Program-made: the position numbers and the translations under genes
The notes under the pieces: model-generated
Databases searched by the model: none
What the model was told of the DNA's origin: nothing
Seen by the model: only the letters and a program-made list of their open reading frames with translations
NCBI RefSeq assembly: GCF_002261215.1
Contig: NZ_NEVS01000004.1
Location: 3,720,001 to 3,784,000, forward strand
Origin: Bordetella genomosp. 11
GTDB lineage: Bacteria; Pseudomonadota; Gammaproteobacteria; Burkholderiales; Burkholderiaceae_B
Direction: 5' to 3'
Length of the DNA: 64,000 bases
Shown here: in pieces, positions 54,023-63,304 of the stretch
Layout of the letters: the number at the start of each line of letters is the position of its first letter
How positions within the stretch are numbered: the first letter of the stretch is position 1

Positions 54023-55498
54023 ATGGCCACATCCGCCGAATTCGACCTGACCATACGGAACGGGCGCATCAGCACCGCGTCCGACACCTTTCATGCCGAT
54101 ATCGGCGTGCGCGACGGCATCATCGCGGCGGTCGCGCGCGACCTGCCGCCCGGGCGCGAGGACATCGACGCGGGCGGACGCTGGGTACTGCCCGGCGGCA
54201 TCGACAGCCACTGCCACGTCGAGCAGCTGTCCGGCATGGGCGTCATGTGCGCCGACGACTTCTACAGCGCCACGGTGTCGGCGGCCTTCGGCGGCACCAC
54301 CACCATCATCCCCTTCGCCGCCCAGCATCGCGGCAACGCCCTGCCGGAAGTCGTCGCCGACTATCACCGCCGCGCCGCCGAAAAAGCCGTGATCGACTAC
54401 GGCTTCCACCTGATCCTGTCGGACCCCACCGAACACGCGCTCCAGCACGATCTGCCCGCGCTTATCCGCGACGGCATCACCTCGTTCAAGGTCTATATGA
54501 CCTACGAACGGCTGAAGATCGACGACTACCAGTTGCTGGACGTCCTGGAAGTCGCGGACCGCGAGGGCGCGCTGGTCATGGTCCACGCCGAAAACAACGA
54601 CATGATCCGCTGGATCGCGCGCCGGCTGGTGGACCGCGGCATGACCGCGCCCAAGTATCACGCCGTCGCGCACGACCCCATCGCCGAAAGCGAAGCGACC
54701 CATCGCGCCGTCGCGCTGGCCCGCCTGATGGACGTGCCCCTGCTGATCGTGCACGTCGCCGGCCTGGAAGCGGTGCGCGTGGTGCATTCCTCGCAGGCCC
54801 TCGGCCTGCCCATCCTCGCGGAAAGCTGCCCCCAGTACCTGTTCCTTACGCAGGAGGACCTCGACCGCGACGGACTGGAAGGCGCCAAGTACTGCTGCAG
54901 CCCGCCGCCGCGCGACGCGGCGTCGCAGGAGGCGGTCTGGGCCGGACTGCTGGACGGCACCCTGCAAATGTATTCGTCCGACCATGCCCCCTACCGGTTC
55001 GATGCCAGCGGCAAGCTGCCCAAGGGCGATCAAACCACCTTCAAGGACATGGCCAATGGCGTGCCGGGCCTGGAGCTGCGCATGCCGCTGCTGTTTTCCG
55101 AAGGCGTGCTGACGGGACGCATGACCATAGAACGTTTCGTCGCCGTGACCTCCGCCAATCACGCCCGCACCTATGGCCTGTATCCGCGCAAGGGCACGAT
55201 CGCCGTCGGCGCCGATGCCGATATCGCGGTCTGGAATCCCGACCGCGAAGTGCACGTCACCGCCGGCATGCTGCACGACCAGGTCGGCTACACGCCCTAT
55301 GAAGGACGCACGCTGCGCGGCTGGCCTGAAATCGTGACCAGCGGCGGCCGCATCGTGGTGCGCGACGGCACCCTGCACGCCGCGCGCGGCAGCGGCCGCT
55401 TCCTGCGCCGCGGCACGCCGGAACCGGTGCTGCGCCAGCGCCTGAACGGCAATCCCAACAGCATCATGCGCAAGGTCTTCGCCCAGGGCGCCGATTAA
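54023..55498 (+). CDS. Dihydropyrimidinase/D-hydantoinase family protein
   Basis: The 491-residue protein is a cyclic amidohydrolase. VLPGGIDSHCHVEQ near residue 55 has the metal histidines, ITSFKVYMTYE near 153 has the lysine expected to be carboxylated, VHAENNDMI and IVHVAGLEA supply further histidines, and MYSSDHAPYRFD near 315 has the catalytic Asp. It opens hydantoin or dihydropyrimidine rings. No carbamoylase gene is seen in the window, so the next step is open. It is preceded by AGGAAGGAA and followed by a polar amino-acid ABC transporter. Confidence 0.88.
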   Translation: MATSAEFDLTIRNGRISTASDTFHADIGVRDGIIAAVARDLPPGREDIDAGGRWVLPGGIDSHCHVEQLSGMGVMCADDFYSATVSAAFGGTTTIIPFAAQHRGNALPEVVADYHRRAAEKAVIDYGFHLILSDPTEHALQHDLPALIRDGITSFKVYMTYERLKIDDYQLLDVLEVADREGALVMVHAENNDMIRWIARRLVDRGMTAPKYHAVAHDPIAESEATHRAVALARLMDVPLLIVHVAGLEAVRVVHSSQALGLPILAESCPQYLFLTQEDLDRDGLEGAKYCCSPPPRDAASQEAVWAGLLDGTLQMYSSDHAPYRFDASGKLPKGDQTTFKDMANGVPGLELRMPLLFSEGVLTGRMTIERFVAVTSANHARTYGLYPRKGTIAVGADADIAVWNPDREVHVTAGMLHDQVGYTPYEGRTLRGWPEIVTSGGRIVVRDGTLHAARGSGRFLRRGTPEPVLRQRLNGNPNSIMRKVFAQGAD

Positions 55499-55552
55499 CG
55501 GCGCCAGGGGTCTATACACAAGCTCCATACCCCCTCATCGAGGACCTGTTCC

Positions 55553-56410
55553 ATGACACGCACCCGACTTCGCCTATCGCTTGCCGCCCGCCTGGGCGGT
55601 TTACTGCTCTCCGCCTGCGCGGCCACGGCCTGGGGCGCCCAGCCCCTGGTCACGGGCGTGGACGCCACCTTCGCGCCGCACGCGATGCCCAAGCTGGGCG
55701 GCGGCCTGCAAGGCTTCAACATCGACCTGGGCGAAGCCCTGGCCAAGCAATTGGGGACCACCGTGCGCATCGAAGGCACGGAATACTCCGCGTTGATTCC
55801 CGGCCTGAACGCGAAGAAGTACGACTTCGTGCTGGCCCCGACCACGGCCACCCCGGAACGCGCCAAATCGCTGCTGTTTTCCGAAGGCTATCTGAACACG
55901 GACTACACCTTCCTGGTCGCCCGCGGCAAGCCGGACATTACCGGCCTGCAGGACCTCAAGGGCAAGACCCTGGCGGTCAACAAGGGCTCGGCCTATGAAA
56001 GCTGGGCGCACGACAACGCGGAAAAATACGGCTTCAAGTACGACGTATACGCCACCAACGCCGATGCGGTGCAGGCCGTGCAGTCGGGCCGCGCCGATGC
56101 CAACCTGGCGGGCAACACCGTCAGCGCCTGGGCGGCCAAGCAGAATCCCGCCGTCAAGACTACCTACACCATCCAGACCGGCCTGGTCTGGGCCCTGGCC
56201 TTCCGCAAAGACGACAAGGCCGGCCGCGACCGCATCTCCACCGCCCTGAAATGCCTGAAGCAAAACGGCACGGTGTCGAAGTTGGCGCAGAAGTGGTTCG
56301 GCTTCACGCCGGCGCCCGGATCGGCCGCCGCCACGGTGGGCGTCGGCCAGGGCGTGCCGGGCCTGGAAGGCTACGACCCCACGCCCGTCAAGCTTCAATG
56401 CCAGGGATGA
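55553..56410 (+). CDS. Polar amino-acid ABC transporter substrate-binding protein (SBP family 3)
   Basis: The 285-residue protein has a Sec signal ending about AWGAQ near residue 29 and the SBP_bac_3 pattern: LQGFNIDLGEALAKQLGTTV near 52, FVLAPTTATPERAKSLLFSE near 92 and LAVNKGSAYESWA near 143. It captures an amino acid or related compound for the ATPase and two permeases that follow. The ligand may be a D-amino acid or hydantoin-derived compound, given the neighbours. This is inference. Confidence 0.9.
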   Translation: MTRTRLRLSLAARLGGLLLSACAATAWGAQPLVTGVDATFAPHAMPKLGGGLQGFNIDLGEALAKQLGTTVRIEGTEYSALIPGLNAKKYDFVLAPTTATPERAKSLLFSEGYLNTDYTFLVARGKPDITGLQDLKGKTLAVNKGSAYESWAHDNAEKYGFKYDVYATNADAVQAVQSGRADANLAGNTVSAWAAKQNPAVKTTYTIQTGLVWALAFRKDDKAGRDRISTALKCLKQNGTVSKLAQKWFGFTPAPGSAAATVGVGQGVPGLEGYDPTPVKLQCQG

Positions 56411-56553
56411 AGGGTTCATTCCCGAATCGCCGCGCGCTGCCCCGCTCGAAGGGCGGCGGCGCTGGCGACGCGGCGGCGCCGGATGCGCGGCCCCGCTCCG
56501 GCGGCACCTGTTTCTTGCGACGCGCATGATGTGTCGCGCAATGGATTACTGAT

Positions 56554-57324
56554 ATGGAACGTCCCATCCTGCGGATCGTCGGCCTGCACAAGTCCTATGG
56601 TGCGAACGCCGTCCTGAAAGGCATCGACCTGGAGGTGCGCCGCGGCGAACTGGTTTTCGTGATCGGGCCGTCGGGTTCCGGCAAAAGCAGCCTGCTGCGC
56701 TGCTGCAACCAGCTGGAAACGGCCAGCGCCGGGCAGATCGTGGTGGACGGGGACGAAATCACCGCCCATGGGGCCGACCTGAACCGCATCCGGCAGAACA
56801 TCGGCATGGTGTTCCAGCAATTCAACCTGTACCGCCACATGACGGTGCTGGGCAATGTCACCCTGGCCCTGCGCAAGGTGCAGAAGCTGGACCGCGCGGA
56901 AGCGAACCGGCGTGGCCTGGAGGCACTGCGCCGGGTAGGCCTGGCCGAGCGTGGCGATGCCTATCCGGACCAGTTGTCGGGCGGCCAGCAACAGCGCGTC
57001 GGCATCGCCCGCGCCCTGGCGCTGCGCCCCAGGATCGTGCTGTTCGACGAGCCCACCAGCGCCCTGGATCCCGAATTGGTGGGCGAGGTGTTGAATGTCA
57101 TGCGCGAACTCAAGCGCGACGGCATGACCATGGTCGTGGTCAGCCACGAAATGGCCTTTGCCCGCGCCGCCGCCGACCGCGTCATCTTCATGGACGGCGG
57201 CGTGATCGTGGAGCAAGGCCCGCCCGAACAGGTTTTCGGGGCGCCCACCCATCCCCGCACGCGCAGCTTTCTGTCGCACCTCTCCGATCCCGGCGGCCAC
57301 GGCACCGAAGCGCGGGTTGCCTGA
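56554..57324 (+). CDS. Polar amino-acid ABC transporter ATPase (GlnQ/HisP type)
   Basis: The 256-residue protein has Walker A GPSGSGKSSLLRC, Q-loop FQQFNLYRHMTVLGNV, signature LSGGQQQRVGIARAL and Walker B LFDEPTSALDPELVGEV, with the switch VVVSHEMAFAR. It is the standard length for GlnQ. The gap to the receptor gene is 143 nt and contains a mini frame of two codons before the start. Ribosome binding is weak. Confidence 0.93.
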   Translation: MERPILRIVGLHKSYGANAVLKGIDLEVRRGELVFVIGPSGSGKSSLLRCCNQLETASAGQIVVDGDEITAHGADLNRIRQNIGMVFQQFNLYRHMTVLGNVTLALRKVQKLDRAEANRRGLEALRRVGLAERGDAYPDQLSGGQQQRVGIARALALRPRIVLFDEPTSALDPELVGEVLNVMRELKRDGMTMVVVSHEMAFARAAADRVIFMDGGVIVEQGPPEQVFGAPTHPRTRSFLSHLSDPGGHGTEARVA

Positions 57325-57381
57325 AGGTCCGACGCACGCACCGCTTATGAAAATACCGCCCACGCAAGCGCTCGCGATGCC

Positions 57382-57402
57382 GGCGCCTTCCATGGAGGCG
57401 CC
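57382..57402 (+). promoter_or_regulatory. Hairpin that overlaps the ribosome binding site of the first permease
   Basis: GGCGCC at 57382-57387 can pair with GGCGCC at 57397-57402 around a 9-base loop. The GGAGG box for the permease at 57406 is inside the loop and right arm. It could dampen translation of the permease relative to the ATPase. Confidence 0.3.
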
Positions 57403-57405
57403 GCC

Positions 57406-58083
57406 ATGGATCTGAAAGCGCTCGCCTTCTCGTTCTTCAATGCCGACGTCGCGTGGCGATACCTGCCCGAGATCCTGGCCGGCATGTGGGTCACGCTGCA
57501 GCTCGGCGTCGCCGTGGCGATCAGCGGACTCGCGCTGGGTTTTGTCCTGGCCATGCTGCGCGCGCTGCACCTGCGCGCGCTGAACGCCGCGATCATCTGC
57601 TTCGCCGATATCCTGCGCGCCCTGCCGCCGCTGGTGGTCATCATGGTGCTGTTCTTCGCCTTTCCCTATATCGACCTGTCGATGTCGGCCTTCACCGCCA
57701 CCTGGCTGTCGCTGACGCTGGTGCTGGCCGCCTTCGCGGAGGAAATCTTCTGGGCCGGCATCCTGTCCGTGCCGCGCGGCCAGGCCGAAGCGGCGCGCGC
57801 CACCGGCCTGGGATGGCTGCAGACCATGATCCACGTCGTCATGCCCCAGGCCGCGCGGCTGACCGTCGCGCCCCTGACCAACCGGGTGATCGCCATCACC
57901 AAAAGCACGGCGCTGGGATCGGTGGTCGGATTGAGCGAAGTCCTGAACAACGCGCAGTCGGCCAGCAGCAACGCCGGCAACGCCACGCCATTGACGCTGG
58001 GCGCCATCGCCTGCCTGGCGATCTTCATTCCCGTCGTGCTGTTGGGACGATGGGTGGAAACGCGCTTTCGCTGGAAACGATAG
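57406..58083 (+). CDS. Polar amino-acid ABC transporter permease 1 (HisM/GlnP type)
   Basis: The 225-residue protein has five hydrophobic segments and the HisMQ motifs: ILAGMWVTLQLGVAVAISGL near residue 24, ADILRALPPLVVIMVLFF near 66 and the EAA loop AEAARATGLGWLQTMIHVVM near 126. It forms half of the transmembrane pore with the next gene. It lies 82 nt after the ATPase and its ribosome binding site is in a small hairpin. Confidence 0.92.
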   Translation: MDLKALAFSFFNADVAWRYLPEILAGMWVTLQLGVAVAISGLALGFVLAMLRALHLRALNAAIICFADILRALPPLVVIMVLFFAFPYIDLSMSAFTATWLSLTLVLAAFAEEIFWAGILSVPRGQAEAARATGLGWLQTMIHVVMPQAARLTVAPLTNRVIAITKSTALGSVVGLSEVLNNAQSASSNAGNATPLTLGAIACLAIFIPVVLLGRWVETRFRWKR

Positions 58084-58161
58084 GGCTGTCCGGCCGCGGC
58101 CCCGCCCAGCCGGACGTCGAACGGGGCTCGCATGAATACGCACACAGGTAAGTCATAAACC

Positions 58162-58836
58162 ATGGACCAGTTGCTGCAGAACTTCTTCAACCTGGACATC
58201 TACCGCAGCGTCGCTCCCTACCTGCTGCAGGGGCTGGTCCAAACGCTGCTGCTTTCCGCCATCGTGATCCCGGTCGGGCTGGCATCGGGCCTGGCGATAG
58301 GCGTTCTATCCATCACGCTGAAGCGGCGCTGGACACGCTTCCTGCTCGCCGCCTATATCGACTTCTTCCGGGCCTTGCCGCCCCTGGTCCTGCTGATCTT
58401 CATCTACTTCGGCGCGCCCTTCCTGGGCCTGGATCTGCCCAAGTTGCTGGCCGTGGCCATCGGCTTCATGTTGAACAATTCGTCCTACTACGGCGAAGTG
58501 TTCCGGGCCGGCCTGGAAAGCGTGCCGCGCGGCCAGGTCGAAGCCGCGCGATCGACCGGCCTGAGCGCCGCGCAGACGCTCTGGCACGTGCAAATCCCGC
58601 AGGCGGCGCGCAGCGTCATGCCGGACCTGATCAGCAATACGCTGGAAGTCGTCAAGCTGACCACGCTGGCCAGCGCCGTCGCGCTGCCGGAACTGCTGCG
58701 CGTCGCACGCGATGCGCAGTCCCTGGTGTACAACCCATCGCCCATCGTATTGGCCGCGCTGTTCTACCTGGCGCTGCTATGGCCGGTCGTGCGCTTGCTC
58801 AGCCGCCTGGAGCACCGGCATATCGCGTCGCGCTGA
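58162..58836 (+). CDS. Polar amino-acid ABC transporter permease 2 (HisQ/GlnP type)
   Basis: The 224-residue protein has the same HisMQ family pattern: APYLLQGLVQTLLLSAIVIP near residue 13, YIDFFRALPPLVLLIFIYFG near 66 and the EAA loop VEAARSTGLSAAQTLWHVQI near 126. It completes the transporter with the receptor, ATPase and first permease. The start is 78 nt after the first permease stop. The divergent lactonase operon ends 45 nt downstream. Confidence 0.92.
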   Translation: MDQLLQNFFNLDIYRSVAPYLLQGLVQTLLLSAIVIPVGLASGLAIGVLSITLKRRWTRFLLAAYIDFFRALPPLVLLIFIYFGAPFLGLDLPKLLAVAIGFMLNNSSYYGEVFRAGLESVPRGQVEAARSTGLSAAQTLWHVQIPQAARSVMPDLISNTLEVVKLTTLASAVALPELLRVARDAQSLVYNPSPIVLAALFYLALLWPVVRLLSRLEHRHIASR

Positions 58837-58880
58837 ATATCCGCGACGGCGCCCGACGCGGATGGTCGGGCCGTCGTCCT

Positions 58881-59810
58881 TCAGCGTGGGGCGGCGTGCG
58901 AAAACAGGCCCACACCCGCCGCGGGCAACTCGGCCTCCAGCACGGTTCCGCTGGCCGATTCGGTCATGACCAGGCGCGCGGTGCCGGGCCGGTAGGCAAT
59001 GTTGGTGACGGTGCCGCCCATGGGGCTGCGGATGAAATGCGTGATGTCGCCGTTCGGTTCGACCAGGAAGGCGCCGCCCAGGCTGGCATGCGCCACGACC
59101 AGGCGGCCGTCCGCATCCACCGCCAAGCCGTCCGGCCCGCTGGTGCCGAAGAATGTCCGGAACGCCCCCACCTTGGATAGCGAACCGTCCGCCAGCAGCG
59201 GGCCGCGCCATACCGAATTGCCGCGCGTTACCGCCGTGTAGAGAAAGGCCTCGTTGCGGTCCAGGGCGATGCCGTTCGGGCTGGGCACGTTATCCAGCAG
59301 CCGGTCCAGCTTGCCTGATGGCGCCAGGCGATAGACGCGTCCGGTGGGATCATGCAGCCCCGTCTGCCCTTGGTCCGTGAAATACAGATTGCCGGCTGCG
59401 TCGAAGGTCAGGTCGTTGGGCCCTTTGAAGCCTTCCGAATTCCGGTGTCCCAGCGGCGTGTCGAGCGTGCCGGTCCGCGGATCCAGCCGCACGATGCCGC
59501 GCCGGTAGTCTGCGATCCACAGCGAACCATCCGCATGGATCGCGATGCCGTTCGGCCAACCGTCGTATTCGGCCACCAGCGTCCAGTCCAGCGCCGGGCT
59601 GATGCGGAAAATCCGTCCATACGGAATATCCGTGACATACAGATTGCCGTCGCGATCGAAGGCCGGCCCTTCCAGGAAGCAGTCGACGAGATGGCCTGGC
59701 TTGTTGGCCGCGGCCCACGGGTTATCGCGCGCGTCCCGGAAGCGGTCCGGCAGCCGCGTCAAGGGACGGGCCTCGATGACTACCGGGGGCGTAAAGGTCA
59801 TGTTCCACAT
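58881..59810 (-). CDS. SMP-30/gluconolactonase-family lactonase
   Basis: The 309-residue six-bladed beta-propeller protein has the metal ligands in place: Glu in FLEGPAFDRDGNLYVTD near residue 47, Asn in VPSPNGIALDRNE near 175 and Asp in TSGPDGLAVDADG near 225. It should hydrolyse a sugar lactone or similar ester, and no signal peptide is seen. It is the last gene of a minus-strand set with an enolase-superfamily enzyme, a citryl-CoA-lyase-like protein, a CoA-transferase and a Bug receptor. A later start at 59801 is possible. Confidence 0.88.
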   Translation of the reverse strand: MWNMTFTPPVVIEARPLTRLPDRFRDARDNPWAAANKPGHLVDCFLEGPAFDRDGNLYVTDIPYGRIFRISPALDWTLVAEYDGWPNGIAIHADGSLWIADYRRGIVRLDPRTGTLDTPLGHRNSEGFKGPNDLTFDAAGNLYFTDQGQTGLHDPTGRVYRLAPSGKLDRLLDNVPSPNGIALDRNEAFLYTAVTRGNSVWRGPLLADGSLSKVGAFRTFFGTSGPDGLAVDADGRLVVAHASLGGAFLVEPNGDITHFIRSPMGGTVTNIAYRPGTARLVMTESASGTVLEAELPAAGVGLFSHAAPR

Positions 59811-59844
59811 ATCGGTTCTCGTCTATCGGATTTCAGGCACCGTA

Positions 59845-59860
59845 CGCCCTCGCGAGGGCG
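59845..59860. repeat. 16-bp perfect palindrome between dehydratase and lactonase genes
   Basis: CGCCCTCGCGAGGGCG lies in the 57-nt gap between the dehydratase stop and the lactonase start on the minus strand. It could act as an mRNA hairpin or partial terminator between the two genes. Confidence 0.4.
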
Positions 59861-59867
59861 CCGGACG

Positions 59868-60974
59868 TCATGCAGTCAGCCGCTTCTCCACGGCGCGGTC
59901 CAGTTCCAGGCCCCATCCCGGCCCGTCCGGCAGCTTCAACCGACCATTGGCGATCGCCAGCCGGTTGGCGACCAGCGCGTGGTACAGCGGATCGCGATCC
60001 GGCTGCATCACTTCCACGCCCACGCCATTGGGCACCGAGGCGGCCAGCATCGCGCCGACCTGCGGCTCCAGGTGCGACAGCACCCCCACGCCATAGGTAT
60101 GCGCCACCGCCGCCACCTTGCGCCAGGCGGTCGGCCCGCCGCCCCAGCTAGGATCGTAGTTGCAGATATCGATCGCGCCGGCGGCCATCAGCTCGCGGCA
60201 GCCCGCCGCGCTGATCTCGCTTTGTCCCGCGCAGATCGGGATGGGGACCGTGCGGCGCAGGCGCGCCAGGTCCTGCCGGTCGTTGGACCAGTAGCAGGGT
60301 TCTTCCAACCAGAAGATATCCAGCGGCTCGACCAGCCGCGCGAAGGCCAGGGCCTGTTCGTAGCTCCATCCCTGGTTCGGATCCGGCATCAACTTGAAAC
60401 CAGGCCCGGCGCCATCGCGCGCCGCCCGCACGCGTTCGGCGTCGGCCTGCGGCGACAAGGCACCCACCTTCAGCTTGCAGCCGGCGAATCCCTGGTCGCG
60501 CAGGGCGGCCATTTCACGCGCGACGGCGCCCAGGTCGTCCTCGGCGCGGTAATAGCCGCCCATCGCGTAGGCCGCGACGTCGTCGCTGTAGCCGCCCCAC
60601 AGCTTGTGCAGCGGTACGTTCAGCGCCTTGCCGACGGCATCCCAGAGCGCGGCGTCGATGCAGGCGATGGCGCGGATCGCCAGGCGCCGATCGCGCAGGA
60701 TGTCGCGCGTGGCGGGCTGCATGGCCTGCCAGCAGGACTCCACCAGGAATGCATCGCGGCCGGCCAGCACCGGCGCCAGCTCGTCGCGGATCAGGCGCAG
60801 GATCTCTGCCTGGCCGGTATCCTCGTTATTGCCGAAGCATTCGCCCACCACGCCCTGGTCCGTGTACACGCGCGTCAGCACCGTGCAGCGGTGGGTGATC
60901 AGGGCGGTGGCCGCCTTCAAGGGACGCGCCAGCGGCATCCGCAGGGGTATGGCTTCGATACGTTCTATGCGCAT
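59868..60974 (-). CDS. Mandelate racemase/muconate lactonizing (enolase superfamily) enzyme
   Basis: The 368-residue protein has the superfamily active site: KxK base motif in GFAGCKLKVGALS near residue 160, metal ligands in KLMPDPNQGW, FWLEEPCYWSN and PICAGQSEIS near 192, 220 and 243, and a His in GVLSHLEPQVG near 295. The KxK plus His arrangement fits acid-sugar dehydratases or racemases of the mandelate racemase group. Together with the adjacent lactonase, an aldonic-acid dehydratase role is plausible. An AGGAG box precedes the ATG. Confidence 0.87.
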   Translation of the reverse strand: MRIERIEAIPLRMPLARPLKAATALITHRCTVLTRVYTDQGVVGECFGNNEDTGQAEILRLIRDELAPVLAGRDAFLVESCWQAMQPATRDILRDRRLAIRAIACIDAALWDAVGKALNVPLHKLWGGYSDDVAAYAMGGYYRAEDDLGAVAREMAALRDQGFAGCKLKVGALSPQADAERVRAARDGAGPGFKLMPDPNQGWSYEQALAFARLVEPLDIFWLEEPCYWSNDRQDLARLRRTVPIPICAGQSEISAAGCRELMAAGAIDICNYDPSWGGGPTAWRKVAAVAHTYGVGVLSHLEPQVGAMLAASVPNGVGVEVMQPDRDPLYHALVANRLAIANGRLKLPDGPGWGLELDRAVEKRLTA

Positions 60975-61112
60975 TGCTGCTCCTGGAATCAAGGGAGATG
61001 CCGTTGCGAGGCAATCGCGGCAGCCCGGACGCCCCGGCGCGGCCCGCGCCGCGACGGCGGAACCGCGAGGCCCGCGCCATGGCGCTGCCGCCGAGGCAAG
61101 GCACGCGCCGGA

Positions 61113-61967
61113 TCAGGACTGGCCCGTCTCGCGGTTCTGCGGCGGCACCGGACGCGGCGGGTGTCCCTCGTACAAGGGAATGTACTGCCGTGGAATCGGT
61201 CCCTTGTTGCGGCCGCCCTGGCGTGTCTGCTCCCAGGCGTGCGCCAGGATGCCCACCGACCGCGACAGGCAGAACAGGCCGCGCGCCAGCGGGGCCGGGA
61301 AACCCAGCTCCGCATAGATCACGGCGGTGGCGCCATCGATATTCATCGGGATGGTGCGACCCTTGCGCGCCGCCAGCTCGGCCTCGACGGCGCGCGCGAT
61401 GGCCGCGTACTGGCCGCTCACCTCGCCCGCCCGCGCAGCCTCGTCCACCAGCGCCAGCAGGCGCGGCGCGCGCGGATCGATGGGATGGAAGCGATGGCCG
61501 AAGCCGGAAACGAACTTCCCGTGATTCTCGATGTAGGTGTCGAGCGCCCCTTGCACCGCGGCCTCTTGCGACGCACCCTCACGCATGCGGGAGGCGGCGT
61601 CCTCGTACAGCCCGACCGCCTGCTCGCCCGCGCCGCCGTGCACGTCGCCCAGCACATTCACCGCCGACGCCATGGCATTGTTCAAGCCCACCCCGCAGGT
61701 CGCCGCCATGCGTGCGATGGCAATGCTGGGTGCCTGCGGCCCGTGATCCACGCCGGCCATCAAGGCGGCGTCCAGCAGTCTGCCCTGGCCCGGCGTCGGC
61801 AGCTCGCCGCGCAGCATCAGCCACGCCATCTGCGCGAAGCCCACATTGCCGATCAGATCCTCGATGGCGTAGCCGTGATAACGGATCACCCCCGGCCGCA
61901 TGTCGGTGATTTCCGTATGCCACCACTTGCGGCTTTCCAGTCCTTCGTCCTTTCCGCTTTCGCTCAT
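61113..61967 (-). CDS. Citryl-CoA lyase-like (citrate synthase superfamily) protein
   Basis: The 284-residue protein has citrate-synthase-superfamily features: IRYHGYAIEDLIGN near residue 28, AATCGVGLNNAMASA near 88, the active-site histidine in SGFGHRFHPIDPRAPRLLAL near 155 and the late Asp region MNIDGATAV. It is much shorter than citrate synthase and matches the group annotated citryl-CoA lyase, which cleaves or forms C-C bonds of acyl-CoA substrates. Its neighbour is a CoA-transferase that could supply the CoA ester. Confidence 0.78.
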   Translation of the reverse strand: MSESGKDEGLESRKWWHTEITDMRPGVIRYHGYAIEDLIGNVGFAQMAWLMLRGELPTPGQGRLLDAALMAGVDHGPQAPSIAIARMAATCGVGLNNAMASAVNVLGDVHGGAGEQAVGLYEDAASRMREGASQEAAVQGALDTYIENHGKFVSGFGHRFHPIDPRAPRLLALVDEAARAGEVSGQYAAIARAVEAELAARKGRTIPMNIDGATAVIYAELGFPAPLARGLFCLSRSVGILAHAWEQTRQGGRNKGPIPRQYIPLYEGHPPRPVPPQNRETGQS

Positions 61968-62030
61968 ATCGCACCTTGTCCAGTCATTGCATCGGCGCCC
62001 GCCGCGCGCGGCGCCGTCCCTGCGCGGAGC

Positions 62031-63230
62031 TCATACCGCGCCCTGCTCCCTCAACCGCCGTATCTCGTCGGGGCCATACCCCAGATGCGCCAGGAGTTCG
62101 TCGTTGTGCTCGCCCAGCATGGGCGGTGGATGGTCAACGGCCGGCGCCGCGCCGTCCAGCTTGAAGCCGGTGCGCACCACCCGCACATCGCGCCCCACGC
62201 CGGGAACGTCCGGAAACGTCGCGACCATGCCGCGGTCGCGAACCTGCGGATGCGCCAGTGCCTGTTCCACCGTATACACGGGACCCGACGGTACGCCGGC
62301 CTGCGTCAGCAGCGGCCACCAATCCTGCGCCGCGCGTGCCCCCAGCGCCGATTCGAGCTCCGTCTTCAGCGCGTAGCGGTTGCGCAGGCGCGCATGGCGC
62401 TCGGCGTAGTCCGGATGCGTGGCCAGATCCTCGCGCCCCACCACCCGGCACAGCGCCTCGAACTGTTCCTGCTTGTTGGCGGCGATGTTCAGCAGCCCCT
62501 CGCCCGTGCGGAAGGTGCCCGAAGGACTCGCCGTGATGTTCTCGTTGCCCATGGGGCCCGGCGCGCGTCCGGCCACCAGGTAGTTCGACACCGCCCATCC
62601 CATCGTCGCCATCGTGGCCTCCAGCATGGAGACGTCGATAAAGCGGCCGTGCGGACGCGGCTTTTCCGCCAGCGCGGCGGCCACCGCGAACGCCGCGGTC
62701 ATGCCCCCTATGGTATCGGCGATCGGATAGCCGACGCGATAAGGCGCGGTCTCGGGATCGCCCGTGATGCTCATCACGCCGGACATGCCCTGGATGATCT
62801 GGTCATAGGCCGGATAGTCCTTCAAAGGGCCATCCTGGCCGAAGCCGGAAATCGCGCAGTACACCAGGTCGGGCCGGTGTTCGCGCAGGACCTCGAAGTC
62901 CAGGCCCAGCCGCTTCATCACGCCCGGACGAAAATTCTCTACCAGCACATCGGCGCCGCGCACCAGTCGCAGGAAGACCTCCTTGCCGGCCGCGTGCTTC
63001 AGGTTCACGGATATCGACCGCTTGCCCGCGTTCTGCGCCAGGAAGGAAACCCCCATATGGGCCTTGTTCAATTCCGGATCGGCGCCCAGCTGGCGCGCCA
63101 GATCGCCGCTGCCCGGCGTTTCCACCTTGATGACGTCGGCGCCCATGTGCGCCAGTTGATGACAGCAGAACGGTCCGGCCAGCACGTTGGTCAAATCCAG
63201 TACGCGTATGCCTGCCAGGGGCTTGGACAT
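62031..63230 (-). CDS. CaiB/BaiF class III CoA-transferase
   Basis: The 399-residue protein has the class III CoA-transferase start LAGIRVLDLTNVLAGPFCCH, the GTPGSGD-like loop VETPGSGDLAR, VLVENFRPGVMKRLGL near residue 95 and the catalytic Asp in GRFIDVSMLEA near 200. It moves CoA between a donor acyl-CoA and a free organic acid. Between a Bug-type receptor and a citryl-CoA-lyase-like gene it probably activates the imported acid. Confidence 0.92.
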   Translation of the reverse strand: MSKPLAGIRVLDLTNVLAGPFCCHQLAHMGADVIKVETPGSGDLARQLGADPELNKAHMGVSFLAQNAGKRSISVNLKHAAGKEVFLRLVRGADVLVENFRPGVMKRLGLDFEVLREHRPDLVYCAISGFGQDGPLKDYPAYDQIIQGMSGVMSITGDPETAPYRVGYPIADTIGGMTAAFAVAAALAEKPRPHGRFIDVSMLEATMATMGWAVSNYLVAGRAPGPMGNENITASPSGTFRTGEGLLNIAANKQEQFEALCRVVGREDLATHPDYAERHARLRNRYALKTELESALGARAAQDWWPLLTQAGVPSGPVYTVEQALAHPQVRDRGMVATFPDVPGVGRDVRVVRTGFKLDGAAPAVDHPPPMLGEHNDELLAHLGYGPDEIRRLREQGAV

Positions 63231-63304
63231 GTGGTGTTTCCTCTATACGATGCAATGGCCGCGGCCCCCATGCAGGGTGCATGGGGCCGCGCCATCCTTC
63301 ACGA

